Assembly: GCA_910578785.1 (NCBI GenBank)
Contig: CAJTSJ010000002.1
Location: forward strand, 62,001 to 126,000
Source of the DNA: an uncultured Muribaculum sp.
GTDB lineage: Bacteria > Bacteroidota > Bacteroidia > Bacteroidales > Muribaculaceae
Length of the DNA: 64,000 nucleotides
Reading direction: 5' to 3'
The notes under the pieces were generated by a model, which worked only from the letters and a program-made list of their open reading frames with translations, had not been told where the DNA came from and searched no databases. Shown piece by piece: positions 28,097 through 36,616 of the stretch. Numbering within the stretch: position 1 is the first letter of the stretch; each line of letters begins with the position of its first letter. A program made the translations under genes and the position numbers.

Positions 28097-28579
28097 CTAT
28101 CTGCGGCGATGCCTTTCCTGCATTTGTGAGTGTTGCTTCATTAATTCGCGGGTAAACTTCCGCTCTGCCTGTTTCAGTCCGAACAGCTGTTTGGCCGACA
28201 ACACGGTCTTGAATTTCTTCAAGTACTGTTCCTCGATGGCCGCCTCTTTTCCCTTGACTTCAACCATGGCCTCAGCCGCTTTCTCATATTCGAGGTCTGA
28301 GACCAACGATGAAGACGTGTTGATTTTATGCTCGAGCATCATTGACTCGCGCTGCACCTTATGCAGCTGGCTCTCCATCTCGTCGTAAAGCGGGAAAAAC
28401 TTTTCCTGCTGTTCCTTGGTGAGGGAAAGCTCCTTGGCCATAAAGTCGTGCTTGTAGCATCGCATCTGTTTGAACCATTCCTTGCGGTCAGGACGCTTCG
28501 AACCCTTGTCCTGTGCCGATGCGGTCGAGCCGACGGCCAGCGACAGACAAAGTATGAATACAGTGATTATTCTTTGCAT
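28097..28579 (-). CDS. Small periplasmic Spy/CpxP-like LTxxQ protein
   Basis: 160 residues with a clean signal peptide (about 1-22, ending ASAQ). The mature part is all-helical and strongly charged, with the LTKEQQEKFFPLYDEM segment (LTxxQ type) found in Spy/CpxP-like periplasmic proteins and in many Bacteroidetes proteins encoded beside ECF sigma factors. It lies 18 bp after a single-pass membrane protein gene and in the same operon as the ECF sigma factor. A role as periplasmic chaperone or stress sensor is inferred from position and composition. Confidence 0.75.
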   Translation of the reverse strand: MQRIITVFILCLSLAVGSTASAQDKGSKRPDRKEWFKQMRCYKHDFMAKELSLTKEQQEKFFPLYDEMESQLHKVQRESMMLEHKINTSSSLVSDLEYEKAAEAMVEVKGKEAAIEEQYLKKFKTVLSAKQLFGLKQAERKFTRELMKQHSQMQERHRRR

Positions 28580-28597
28580 ATCTTGTTCCGGTTATGT

Positions 28598-28990
28598 TTA
28601 TTTAAAGCTGGTGGGAGTAAAGCCCTGGTCGTACATCTCGCTGAGCAGTTCGTACTCGTCGACCTGGGTGTCATACATCTCGTAAATCTGGTCGGAAGCA
28701 AGCACATCGGCTATGACCGGATTCCTGGCCATGTCGTCATATGAATCTTTGCCTGCGATGTCGTTGAATACCCACATCATAAGCCATATTCCACAGAACA
28801 TGGCCGCCATATAGGCATAAGGGCGGCATCTCTGCCACCATGACCGGGGCAACACTTTTTCTGCACTTGGAGCTTCGTGTTCAGGCAGATTCTGCATCAT
28901 ACGAGTGGCAAAATCGTCAAAATAACCGTTCGGAACAGTCATTCCTGACCGCCGGTTAATCTGGCTCAATATGTCGCTGTCCTGTTTCAT
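28598..28990 (-). CDS. Single-pass inner-membrane protein, likely anti-sigma factor
   Basis: 130 residues. A cytoplasmic N-terminal part of about 55 residues (starting MKQDSDILSQINRRSGMTVPNGYFDDF) is followed by one membrane segment (about 61-78, AYMAAMFCGIWLMMWVF) and an acidic periplasmic tail. The NGYFDDF motif is common in Bacteroidetes membrane proteins encoded right after ECF sigma genes. There is no zinc-binding anti-sigma motif (HX3CX2C). The gene lies 64 bp after the sigma factor. Anti-sigma function is inferred from topology and position. Confidence 0.65.
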   Translation of the reverse strand: MKQDSDILSQINRRSGMTVPNGYFDDFATRMMQNLPEHEAPSAEKVLPRSWWQRCRPYAYMAAMFCGIWLMMWVFNDIAGKDSYDDMARNPVIADVLASDQIYEMYDTQVDEYELLSEMYDQGFTPTSFK

Positions 28991-29054
28991 AATGATTATA
29001 TTTATAGTCCTGTTGGATGCTTCTTTGTTTTAGACTTAGGCCTGTAAAAAAGGT

Positions 29055-29615
29055 TTAATCGCTTTCCGCAAAATATTGTTCGATTTTTTTTGCGGCGAGA
29101 TGATACGAAGCTTTAAGCGCGCCCACCGACGTGCCGAGAATCTCCGACATCTGTTCGTATTTCATCTCGTCGAAATACCGCATGTTGAACACGAGCCTCT
29201 GCTTTTCGGGCAGGGTGGCTATGGCTTTGCGCAGTTTCAGCGCCAGCTCGTCGCCGTCTATGAATGTGTCCGCCTCAATCATGTCGATCAGATGCGACTC
29301 TTCGTCGTCGATCGATATGTTGAGACGCTTGCGCTCGCGGGCCATAAACGTGATGCTTTCGTTGATGGCTATCTTATAGAGCCATGTCGACAATTTGGCG
29401 TCGCCCCTGAAATTTTCTATCGATGACCACGCCTTCATAAATGTGTTCTGAAGCAGGTCGTCGGCATCCTCATGGCTTTCGACCATGCGTCGGATTTGCC
29501 AGTACAGAGGTTCGCCGTACAGTTTTATCACCTCGCCGAAAGCATCGCGGCATTTGGCCGGATCACGAAGCCTCTCGATGAGTTCGGGTGGATCCAATTG
29601 TATTTCTTTTGCCAT
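29055..29615 (-). CDS. ECF-type RNA polymerase sigma factor
   Basis: 186 residues with the two ECF regions. Region 2 includes EDADDLLQNTFMKAWSSIENFRGDAKLSTWLYKIAINE (quoted here only by its ends: EDADDLLQN at about 48 and TWLYKIAIN at about 80), and region 4 has LPEKQRLVFNMRYFDEMKY with the HTH MSEILGTSVGALKASYH. It resembles the RpoE-like sigma factors abundant in Bacteroidetes. It is the first gene of a leftward cassette with an anti-sigma-like membrane protein and a Spy-like protein. A minus-strand TAATTTTG at 29664-29657 may be its promoter; whether it is self-activated cannot be seen. Confidence 0.95.
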   Translation of the reverse strand: MAKEIQLDPPELIERLRDPAKCRDAFGEVIKLYGEPLYWQIRRMVESHEDADDLLQNTFMKAWSSIENFRGDAKLSTWLYKIAINESITFMARERKRLNISIDDEESHLIDMIEADTFIDGDELALKLRKAIATLPEKQRLVFNMRYFDEMKYEQMSEILGTSVGALKASYHLAAKKIEQYFAESD

Positions 29616-29656
29616 CGGTGATGTGGTATAATTGTATTATTAATTTAATTTCTTTC

Positions 29657-29664
29657 CAAAATTA
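29657..29664 (-). promoter_or_regulatory. -7 box of the ECF sigma operon
   Basis: Minus-strand TAATTTTG matches TAnnTTTG; about 42 bp before the start at 29615. No clear -33 element. Confidence 0.45.
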
Positions 29665-29770
29665 CGGAATCTTTTTCGTAACTTCGACCTAAAAGGCATT
29701 TAATTTGTTATAAAAACACTTAAAGGCCTGCTCCGGAATCATGCCGGACCGATTCAACGACAATACCTAT

Positions 29771-30571
29771 ATGGCTGTAGAACTATCATTTAACAATATA
29801 ACCTCGGCACTTTTGCTAACCCTGATAGCCGGCATGTCGACCGGCATAGGAAGTCTGATGGCATTCTTCGCCAAACGGACCAATACCAGATTCCTGTCGC
29901 TGTCGCTCGGACTGTCGGCAGGGGTGATGGTGTATGTATCGTTCATGGAGCTCATGCCCGACGCCATCGAGTCGATGGGCACGCTCTACGGACAGAAGAC
30001 GGCGATGCTCTATACCCTCCTGGCCTTTTTTGCAGGCATGGGGCTGATAGCACTGATCGACTTCCTCGTCCCAGAAGATGAGAATCCGCATGAATTCCAT
30101 GAAATAAATGCCCCAGACGGGACAAAACTGCGCCGCACCAGCTACATGCTGGCCCTCACCATAGGCATACACAACTTCCCCGAAGGTGTCGCCACCTTCG
30201 TCTCGGCCCTCGAAGGACTGGACATAGCGCTCCCTATCGTAATCGCCATAGCCATACACAACATCCCCGAGGGAATCGCCGTGTCGGTGCCCATCTACCA
30301 CTCCACCGGAAGCCGACGGAAGGCGCTGTTCTATTCGATGCTGTCGGGTGTGGCCGAACCCGTAGGAGCGCTCTTTGCGCTGGCTTTCCTCGTGCCGATA
30401 TGGACTCCGGCAGTCAATGCAGTGTGCATGGCCGCCGTGGCCGGCATCATGGTGTTCATATCCTTTGACGAGCTTCTGCCCGGAGCCGAGGAGTACGGCC
30501 ACCACCATTGGGCCGTATGGGGTGTCATCGCAGGCATGGCAGTAATGGGCTTCGGACTGATGCTGTTCTGA
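29771..30571 (+). CDS. zupT: ZIP-family divalent metal (zinc) importer, ZupT-like
   Basis: 266 residues from the ATG at 29771; an in-frame ATG at 29741 would add ten polar residues and is less likely. Eight membrane segments are visible. The metal-site motifs of ZIP proteins are in the two central helices: IGIHNFPEGVATFV and IAIAIHNIPEGIAVSVP, with the HNxPEG pattern in both, and the first helix has GMSTGIGSLMAFF as in ZupT. It imports Zn2+ and perhaps other divalent ions across the inner membrane. Length is close to E. coli ZupT. It stands alone between the sigma operon and a TonB receptor, whose uptake substrate might therefore be metal-linked, though this is only proximity. Confidence 0.93.
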   Translation: MAVELSFNNITSALLLTLIAGMSTGIGSLMAFFAKRTNTRFLSLSLGLSAGVMVYVSFMELMPDAIESMGTLYGQKTAMLYTLLAFFAGMGLIALIDFLVPEDENPHEFHEINAPDGTKLRRTSYMLALTIGIHNFPEGVATFVSALEGLDIALPIVIAIAIHNIPEGIAVSVPIYHSTGSRRKALFYSMLSGVAEPVGALFALAFLVPIWTPAVNAVCMAAVAGIMVFISFDELLPGAEEYGHHHWAVWGVIAGMAVMGFGLMLF

Positions 30572-30589
30572 CAATCACTATAAATAGCG

Positions 30590-30621
30590 ATTGCACGGGG
30601 AGCGGATGCTGCGTAATTTTG
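30590..30621 (+). promoter_or_regulatory. Promoter of the TonB receptor/lipoprotein operon
   Basis: ATTG (30590-30593) and TAATTTTG (30614-30621) are exactly 20 bp apart. Predicted start near 30628. This places the first in-frame ATG at 30591 inside the promoter, so the ATG at 30654 is the real start. Confidence 0.62.
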
Positions 30622-30653
30622 CAGACGTTAAAACATATAGCGTCATCTCAAAA

Positions 30654-32927
30654 ATGATTAAAGGACTTTGCATCATCGCTTCCATGTCGGCGGCACTTGT
30701 GTCGGCGGCATCGCCGGCCGGTACGGAATGGGCCGACACCACTCTGAATCTTAACGAAGTGTCTGTAACGGCAATCAAACTGTCGGAAGAGGTCGACAGG
30801 CTTCCCGTAGCCTCCACCGTCATTGGACGGCAGCAGATAGAACGCCTGAACATGGTGACGATGAAGTCGGCAAGCGAGATAGCGCCCAACTTCTACATTC
30901 CCGACTACGGGTCGAGAATGACCTCTTCAATATATGTACGCGGCATCGGGGCGCGTATTGACCAGCCTGTAGTAGGGCTTAATGTCGACAATGTGCCTTA
31001 CCTCAACAAGGACAATTACGACTTCGACATGCCCGACATCGAACGCATCGAGATACTGCGCGGTCCGCAGAGCACCCTCTACGGACGCAACACCATGGGA
31101 GGTCTCATTAATATATATACCCTGTCGCCGATGCGCTACCAGGGGGTGAGGGTCATGGCCGAGTATGCCACGGCCAACTCCATCAAAGCCTCAGTCTCCG
31201 CCTACAGTAAGCTGAACGACAGGCTCGGCATGTCGCTCAGCGCATATTACACCCACACCGACGGATTCTTCAAAAACCAATACAACGGCGAGAAGTGCGA
31301 CAAGGAGAATCAGGGCACCGCCCGCTGGAAGACCGTATGGAACCCCTCGGCGTCGGTCAGCGTGGAAAATGTGGCCTCGTTCCAGATATCGCGCCAGGGA
31401 GGCTACCCCTATGAATTCATCAAGACCGGACAGATAAGCTACAACGACACATGCTATTATCGCCGCACGGCAGTGGCCGACGGCGTGACCGTGCGCTGGA
31501 ATCTCGGCAAAGTAAGCCTGTCGAGCATCACGAGCCTCCAGTATACCGACGACGACATGACACTCGACCAGGACTTCCTGCCCGAAGACTATTTCACCCT
31601 GACCCAGGCAAAACGCGAGTGGGCTTTCACGCAGGACTTTATCGGACGCGGCACTACAGGCGACTACTCCTGGCTCGGAGGCCTGTTCGGGTTCTACAAG
31701 CGAATCAAGATGGACGCGCCGGTGACCTTCAAGAAGGACGGCATCAGCCACCTGATCACCGACAACATCAACAATATCCCCAAGAATCCCACCACTATCA
31801 CCTGGGATGAAGACCGTCTGCTGCTCGACAGCCGGTTCACCAATCCCGTCTACGGTCTGGCCCTGTACCACCAAAGCTCTTATATTCTGGGACGCTGGGA
31901 CTTCGCGCTCGGTCTGCGCCTTGACGTCGAGCACACCGAACTTGACTACCACAGCCTGTGCAGCACCGCCTACTCCGTCTCGATGAAAAATCGTCCCATC
32001 ATGCCCAACCAGGCCGTCGACATCGACGACAAGGGCCATCTGTCGGAGACCTACATAGAGCTTCTTCCTAAATTTTCAGTGACATATTCCTGGAGCGACG
32101 TTCCGGGCAACAATGTCTACGCATCAGTGGCCAGGGGCTACAAGGCCGGAGGATTCAACACGCAGATGTTCAGCAACGTGCTCCAGCAGAAACTGATGAA
32201 GACCATGATCGACGGATTCAAAGACAAGATGCCTCCGCAGGTGTCGGGATTTCTGCCCGATGTCGAGGAATACAATGTTAAGGACGTGGTGGCCTACAAG
32301 CCCGAATACAGCTACAACTATGAGGTCGGAGCACACGTGACCACAGCCGACGGACGCTTCAACGGCCAGGCGGCCCTGTTCTACATCGACTGCCGCGACC
32401 AGCAGCTGACCAAGTTCCCCGACGGAGTGTCGACCGGACGAGTGATGACCAATGCCGGAAAGACCCGCAGCTTCGGCGTGGAACTCTCCGCATCATACTC
32501 GCCTGCAACGCGATGGAAAATCAACGCCAGCTACGGCTACACCAACGCCAAATTCCGCGAATACGACGACGGACGCAACGACTGGTCAGGAAAATACATC
32601 CCCTATGCTCCGCAGCACACCCTGTTTGCCGGCGTGAACTATACACAGCCTCTGCGCACGGCCTGGGCCGACCGCATTGTGTTCAACGTCAACTGCCGCG
32701 GCGTCGGACAGATATATTGGAATGAGGAAAATACTGTTAAACAACCTTTTTATTCATTAATCGGAGCTTCCATCAGTTTGGAACATAAAAATTATTCACT
32801 AATTTTGTGGGGTGAAAATCTCGCAGATGCAGATTACGACACATTTTATTTTGTATCTATCAACAATGCATTCTTGCAACGAGGCAAGACCCGCCAGACC
32901 GGCATAACCCTCCGATTGAATATTTAA
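30654..32927 (+). CDS. TonB-dependent outer-membrane receptor (non-SusC type)
   Basis: 757 residues from the ATG at 30654. A signal peptide (about 1-24) is followed directly by a plug domain (LNLNEVSVTAIKLSEEVDRLPVAS, quoted only to mark the TonB-box-like VSVTA stretch at about 34), without the CarboxypepD_reg domain of SusC. RIEILRGPQSTLYGRNTMGG is the classical plug end. The 22-strand-type barrel ends in ITLRLNI. There is no SusD gene; instead a lipoprotein gene follows after 22 bp. Receptors of this kind take up metal complexes, vitamins or other small molecules. The substrate is unknown; the zinc transporter gene just upstream is suggestive only. Confidence 0.92.
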   Translation: MIKGLCIIASMSAALVSAASPAGTEWADTTLNLNEVSVTAIKLSEEVDRLPVASTVIGRQQIERLNMVTMKSASEIAPNFYIPDYGSRMTSSIYVRGIGARIDQPVVGLNVDNVPYLNKDNYDFDMPDIERIEILRGPQSTLYGRNTMGGLINIYTLSPMRYQGVRVMAEYATANSIKASVSAYSKLNDRLGMSLSAYYTHTDGFFKNQYNGEKCDKENQGTARWKTVWNPSASVSVENVASFQISRQGGYPYEFIKTGQISYNDTCYYRRTAVADGVTVRWNLGKVSLSSITSLQYTDDDMTLDQDFLPEDYFTLTQAKREWAFTQDFIGRGTTGDYSWLGGLFGFYKRIKMDAPVTFKKDGISHLITDNINNIPKNPTTITWDEDRLLLDSRFTNPVYGLALYHQSSYILGRWDFALGLRLDVEHTELDYHSLCSTAYSVSMKNRPIMPNQAVDIDDKGHLSETYIELLPKFSVTYSWSDVPGNNVYASVARGYKAGGFNTQMFSNVLQQKLMKTMIDGFKDKMPPQVSGFLPDVEEYNVKDVVAYKPEYSYNYEVGAHVTTADGRFNGQAALFYIDCRDQQLTKFPDGVSTGRVMTNAGKTRSFGVELSASYSPATRWKINASYGYTNAKFREYDDGRNDWSGKYIPYAPQHTLFAGVNYTQPLRTAWADRIVFNVNCRGVGQIYWNEENTVKQPFYSLIGASISLEHKNYSLILWGENLADADYDTFYFVSINNAFLQRGKTRQTGITLRLNI

Positions 32928-32949
32928 AACAGTAAAATTATATAAGTAA

Positions 32950-33843
32950 ATGAAGAAAACCTACAGATTCCTCTTCGGGGCTATCGCTGCGGTTGCCTTG
33001 GCTTCCTGCGGTTCGTCCGACAATAAACTTGAACAGACAGTAACCCCCAACATGCTGACCGTCACCATAGGCGGTGGTCAGAAAATCTACACCAAGAACC
33101 AGGCAAAGTATTTCTTTGACCTGTACAACCCCAACAATGCCCAGTTCTCGATCAGCTCGCTGAACCTGCCCACTACCTCCATCAACAACGTAACCTTCTC
33201 TGACCTGACTTTCGGCGTGATGCAGGGTCCGGTAGGCGACGGTTCGACTACAGGCACAGGCTACAAGTTCAAGCGCGCGGCCACATCTACCTGTCCGGCG
33301 CTGAACGGATATGACATCTCTGATTTCAACGTATATCTCGGAGGATACAATTATCTAAACGCATCGTTCTCTATAACGCTGGACAACAATACATTCATTA
33401 CCGGCTTCGCCGCCAATCAGATGTATTTTACAAAGACTTCCGTGAGCGACATGTCGGGTTCTACCGCTGACTTTACTACATTCGGCCCAAAGAACAATGT
33501 GGTCTTTGTAGCAATCAACGCCGACAAGCGGACAGCCGACGTAACTATCAGCCAGGCCAAATTCTCTGATAATCAGACAGCGGAGGATATCGTTTACCGC
33601 AACATTCCGGTCGACATCGACGCTTCCCGCCTGACTATCAGCACCGGCGACAAAATTGTTCCCACAAAGACCAACAACAACGATACGACCAACGCCGAAC
33701 CGCTTCCCGCTTATACCGCCGATTCGTTCATGATTATTTTGAACGTATGCTACAGCGCACAGGGCACAATGCAGATTAAGATTGGCGACAAGCTGGTCAA
33801 CGCCGCATTGGTCGAATTCCTTCCGGCATCGACAGTAAGCTGA
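32950..33843 (+). CDS. Lipoprotein of unknown function paired with TonB receptor
   Basis: 297 residues with a typical lipobox (ALASC, Cys20) followed by GSSDNK. The mature part is predicted mostly beta, rich in Asn, Thr and Phe, with GGGQKIYTKNQAKYFFDLYNPN near the start and a Thr/Asn linker near residue 240. No family was recognised. It begins 22 bp after the TonB receptor gene and ends before a strong terminator, so the two genes form a closed transcription unit. It might be a surface partner binding the substrate for the receptor, in the way SusD and HmuY-like lipoproteins do; this is inference. Confidence 0.7.
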   Translation: MKKTYRFLFGAIAAVALASCGSSDNKLEQTVTPNMLTVTIGGGQKIYTKNQAKYFFDLYNPNNAQFSISSLNLPTTSINNVTFSDLTFGVMQGPVGDGSTTGTGYKFKRAATSTCPALNGYDISDFNVYLGGYNYLNASFSITLDNNTFITGFAANQMYFTKTSVSDMSGSTADFTTFGPKNNVVFVAINADKRTADVTISQAKFSDNQTAEDIVYRNIPVDIDASRLTISTGDKIVPTKTNNNDTTNAEPLPAYTADSFMIILNVCYSAQGTMQIKIGDKLVNAALVEFLPASTVS

Positions 33844-34304
33844 TAGACCATAATAATTGAAATAGTTGACAACGACGAATAAGCGCCGGTCACCTCTGCG
33901 GGGGCCGGCGCTTTAAATTTATCTGTATACCGAGGTGCGAACGGCGGCTATTTCATCCGCTCGGATTCAGGATTACTTCCTTTCGCTGAACCTCATCTTT
34001 GTAACTATAACGCTAACTCATAGCCGATTGTTCACAAAACCCACCCGCCCCGACATCACACACCACAGACACATCCCCCCCGAAGCGCATCGGAGGTGCA
34101 TACACACAGGACGCGTCAGTATAGCACACCTTGATGGCGCATCGACAGGACACACCACACATGGCGCATCAGCATGACACCCCGCGGGAGGCGCGTCGGA
34201 GACGCGACCATACGTTAAGCCCCACGATAAAAACACTTCGTGGTTTTATCGTGGGGACACTCGTGGTACCATACCAGCCTACAACGTCGGAGACGTTGCA
34301 CCCA
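33844..34304. other. 461-bp intergenic region: terminator, unassigned stretch and repeat copy 2
   Basis: After the terminator, 33921-34080 shows nothing recognisable. From about 34082 come degenerate pieces of the repeat (GCGCATCGGAGGTGCATAC, GCGCATC twice), and 34190-34306 is the complete copy. The reading frame from 34131 runs through the repeat into the antisense of the GH43 gene and is rejected. Confidence 0.6.
33881..33920 (+). terminator. Rho-independent terminator after TonB receptor/lipoprotein operon
   Basis: A perfect 9-bp GC-rich stem (AAGCGCCGG at 33881-33889 with CCGGCGCTT at 33905-33913) is followed by TAAATTTAT. Confidence 0.75.
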
Positions 34305-34306
34305 TC
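34190..34306. repeat. Interspersed palindromic repeat, copy 2 (3' end of lone GH43 gene)
   Basis: Units B (34190-34218) and C (34281-34306) are identical to those of copy 1 at 22078-22106 and 22150-22175. The central hairpin is a 13-bp perfect stem (34220-34232 with 34244-34256) plus an inner 3-bp stem. Only its CCCCAC/GTGGGG part is shared with copy 1; the remaining stem sequence differs but still pairs. Unit C overlaps the first bases of the GH43 stop codon (34305). Confidence 0.85.
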
Positions 34307-36374
34307 AGGCTTCGGGAATTATGTCATACGTCTTCACCACACCCTTGTAATCAAACTTCACCGTGGCCTTGTCAGTGCGCGACTTCGGCTGTGTGATTTC
34401 GATTTTAACATCGGGATTGTCCGATGTCGCGGTCACTTTCGGTGCCGACTTGTCCGATTCCGGAAGAGCGTAAGATGCTTCGTAGCGGTCATAACCGGTG
34501 TAGCCGTTCTTATGCGTCATGCGCACAGGAGTCGAGGGCAGATCCACCGCCTTGCCGTTGACACTGATGGCTACCTGGGGCGTGCGCGGGAAATCCATTG
34601 CGTTGCCCTTCTTGCTGAAGCCAAGGCCCTTGAGCAGACATGCCGGCCGGCCCTCCTGGCCGTCGGCCACGAGATAGATGGCATGCTTCTTGTCGAGGCG
34701 GTCGATTGCTTCCGACACGTCGGCCGTAAACCTGGCTACCTCCCGGGCCGAGCCTGCGGGAACGGTGATTTCGCCTATCTTACGGCCCTTCCATGCGTTG
34801 TTGGCATACGGACCGTCGAGCATGATGCTTATCTTAAACTCCTTGTCGGTGAGAGGCTTCAGGAACAGGTTAAGGCAGGTCTTATCGCCCTTTTTGGTGC
34901 CTTCAAACGGCTTCAGGCCCTTGTCGGCTTTCTTGAGTCCGCCGAAACCGAAATATTTATAGCCTACTACGTCGCCGCCGTTCATCTTGATAGGCATGTC
35001 GTTGTCCCAGATGTCCCATGAGTCCTGCTGCGAGCCGACATTCGACAGATAGCACGCATATCCGGCCGAGTAATATTTAAATGGGTCGAGTCCATAAATC
35101 TGGAATCCTTCAGAAGTGACTTCGGCACCCGTATACTCGTTGCCGTCAGCGGCCTTGACCGTCCAGATTCCGTCGGGTGCATACGGGTCATATCCTCTGA
35201 TGACCACCTTGCCGCCTTCGGCCACGGGCTTCTCGTCCCACTGGATGGTGACAGGGGCCACCATAGCCTGACGGGCAAATCCGAATCCGCGGGGCGGACG
35301 ATGGTAGAACACGTACCATTGGCCGTTGATGTCCTGAAGACTGCCGTGGGTGTTATGGGCGGCATTGGCTCCGATAAGCTTGCTTCCGTCATGGTTAAGC
35401 TCCACACCGCGCGAGTCTACAAGCACGCCTCCGCTGCGCCACGGACCCAGAGGCGAGTCGCCGAATGCATAGCGAAGCGTCGAGTTGGTGTTGCCCAGAC
35501 CGTATTCCTTTCCGGAATAGCCTGAGAATATCATGACATACTTGTTTCCGACCTTACGGATGGACGATGCTTCAAAAAATCCGAAATCGTGCGGATCCTG
35601 ATCCTTGTGCAGTGCCGGATATTCAGTGCCCTCCGGTTCGCGGATGTCGCCGCGCGGTGTGCTGGCGGGGATGAAGTAAGGTATCACTTCCGTTCCGGGA
35701 CGCACGGAGTACATGGTGTTCTGGTCGATTTCGGCCGCAAGCGAACGCTGGAATCCCCAGAAGCCGTAGGCACGGAATCCCTTGTCGTAGTCGGGGTCTG
35801 ACGGATCGGTGATTATGTCGATGAACACCGAGGGGTCAAATCCGAATACGCTGCCCGCCAGAGTGGCCGACCCGTCGTCAGTCAGATTGACCGGGGTGAA
35901 CGGGCCGTCGGGGCGGTTGCCTTTGCACACCATGGCCTCGCGGCGCGGTCCGCGGCTGTGGGGATAGAGATAGTACACCTTAGAGCCGTCCTTTTGCGGT
36001 ATCTCTACCAGGTCGGGAGCATACATGATGTCCCAAAGGCCGTCCTTGCTGTAGGTGAAGATTGGCCCTTCGTCGCGCCAGTCGGTGAGGTCTTCCACCG
36101 GTGCAGACCACATGCGGATGTCAGAGCCGCAGTATTTGTCGAAGCTCGTGTCGTGGGAGCCGATGATGTATGCGCGGTATTTGCCGGGACAGTCGGGGTC
36201 TTCAAACACACGCGGTTCGCCGTCGGGAAGATGTTCCCATAACGGCAGATACGGATTGCCCGTACCATGCTCGGCGACTGAACTGCCTGACGGCGAAGCG
36301 GCATTGCCTGCAAGGGGGAGCATCATGCTTCCCGCGATGCAGATAACGGATAGTGAAAGTCTGTGGATGTTCAT
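34305..36374 (-). CDS. GH43 glycosidase with C-terminal CBM-like domains
   Basis: 689 residues with a signal peptide (about 1-25). The GH43 propeller (about 40-400) shows the base Asp in VFEDPD (about residue 58), the Asp in FGFDPSVFID and the acid Glu in FGFFEASSIRKVG. The VFYHRPP and RQAMVAPVTI motifs are typical of GH43 enzymes in the arabinofuranosidase/beta-xylosidase branches. After about residue 400 there is a beta-sandwich region that includes a CBM6-like part (YKYFGFGGL, LNLFLKPLTDKEFKISIMLDGPY) and a final immunoglobulin-like segment of about 90 residues. It is monocistronic, leftward, from a -7 box at 36418-36411. The exact substrate cannot be told. Confidence 0.85.
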   Translation of the reverse strand: MNIHRLSLSVICIAGSMMLPLAGNAASPSGSSVAEHGTGNPYLPLWEHLPDGEPRVFEDPDCPGKYRAYIIGSHDTSFDKYCGSDIRMWSAPVEDLTDWRDEGPIFTYSKDGLWDIMYAPDLVEIPQKDGSKVYYLYPHSRGPRREAMVCKGNRPDGPFTPVNLTDDGSATLAGSVFGFDPSVFIDIITDPSDPDYDKGFRAYGFWGFQRSLAAEIDQNTMYSVRPGTEVIPYFIPASTPRGDIREPEGTEYPALHKDQDPHDFGFFEASSIRKVGNKYVMIFSGYSGKEYGLGNTNSTLRYAFGDSPLGPWRSGGVLVDSRGVELNHDGSKLIGANAAHNTHGSLQDINGQWYVFYHRPPRGFGFARQAMVAPVTIQWDEKPVAEGGKVVIRGYDPYAPDGIWTVKAADGNEYTGAEVTSEGFQIYGLDPFKYYSAGYACYLSNVGSQQDSWDIWDNDMPIKMNGGDVVGYKYFGFGGLKKADKGLKPFEGTKKGDKTCLNLFLKPLTDKEFKISIMLDGPYANNAWKGRKIGEITVPAGSAREVARFTADVSEAIDRLDKKHAIYLVADGQEGRPACLLKGLGFSKKGNAMDFPRTPQVAISVNGKAVDLPSTPVRMTHKNGYTGYDRYEASYALPESDKSAPKVTATSDNPDVKIEITQPKSRTDKATVKFDYKGVVKTYDIIPEA

Positions 36375-36410
36375 GTTTTAATGATTGGTAATGTTGAAAC
36401 TTGAATAATG

Positions 36411-36418
36411 CAAATTTA
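36411..36418 (-). promoter_or_regulatory. -7 box of lone GH43 gene
   Basis: Minus-strand TAAATTTG matches TAnnTTTG, 37 bp before the start at 36374. There is no TTTG at -33 and no paired TCCACC site, so its control seems separate from that of the arabinan PUL. Confidence 0.5.
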
Positions 36419-36579
36419 ATACTATCGGGGGGTTAGGTCGGCCAACTCACGTTGCATTCATATATACATTGTGGAACAACGGTGCCGAAAACGTTCCAAA
36501 TGTCACATCGTATGTCTCATTGGGCCTTCCGGGGTGGATTTTACTCCGATTTCGCAGTATCAGTTGGATTTTTAGGGAT

Positions 36580-36587
36580 TATCTTTG
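36580..36587 (+). promoter_or_regulatory. -7 box of the terminase-associated operon
   Basis: TATCTTTG matches TAnnTTTG. It is 30 bp before the ATG at 36617. It looks like an ordinary host promoter rather than a phage one. Confidence 0.5.
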
Positions 36588-36616
36588 CATAGAATTTTAA
36601 TCTTTAATAATATACT

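Noticed and set aside
30591..30653. Upstream ATG as start of the TonB receptor
   Set aside because: It lies within the promoter elements (ATTG 30590 and TAATTTTG 30614) and gives a polar tail before the signal peptide.
34131..35021. Plus-strand frame of 296 codons starting in repeat copy 2
   Set aside because: It crosses the repeat and continues antisense to the GH43 gene; no domain and no promoter.
36533..36539. Single GGGTGGA upstream of the lone GH43 as HTCS site
   Set aside because: There is one half-site only, about 115 bp from the -7 box; no partner at 21 bp, so it does not fit the operator model.
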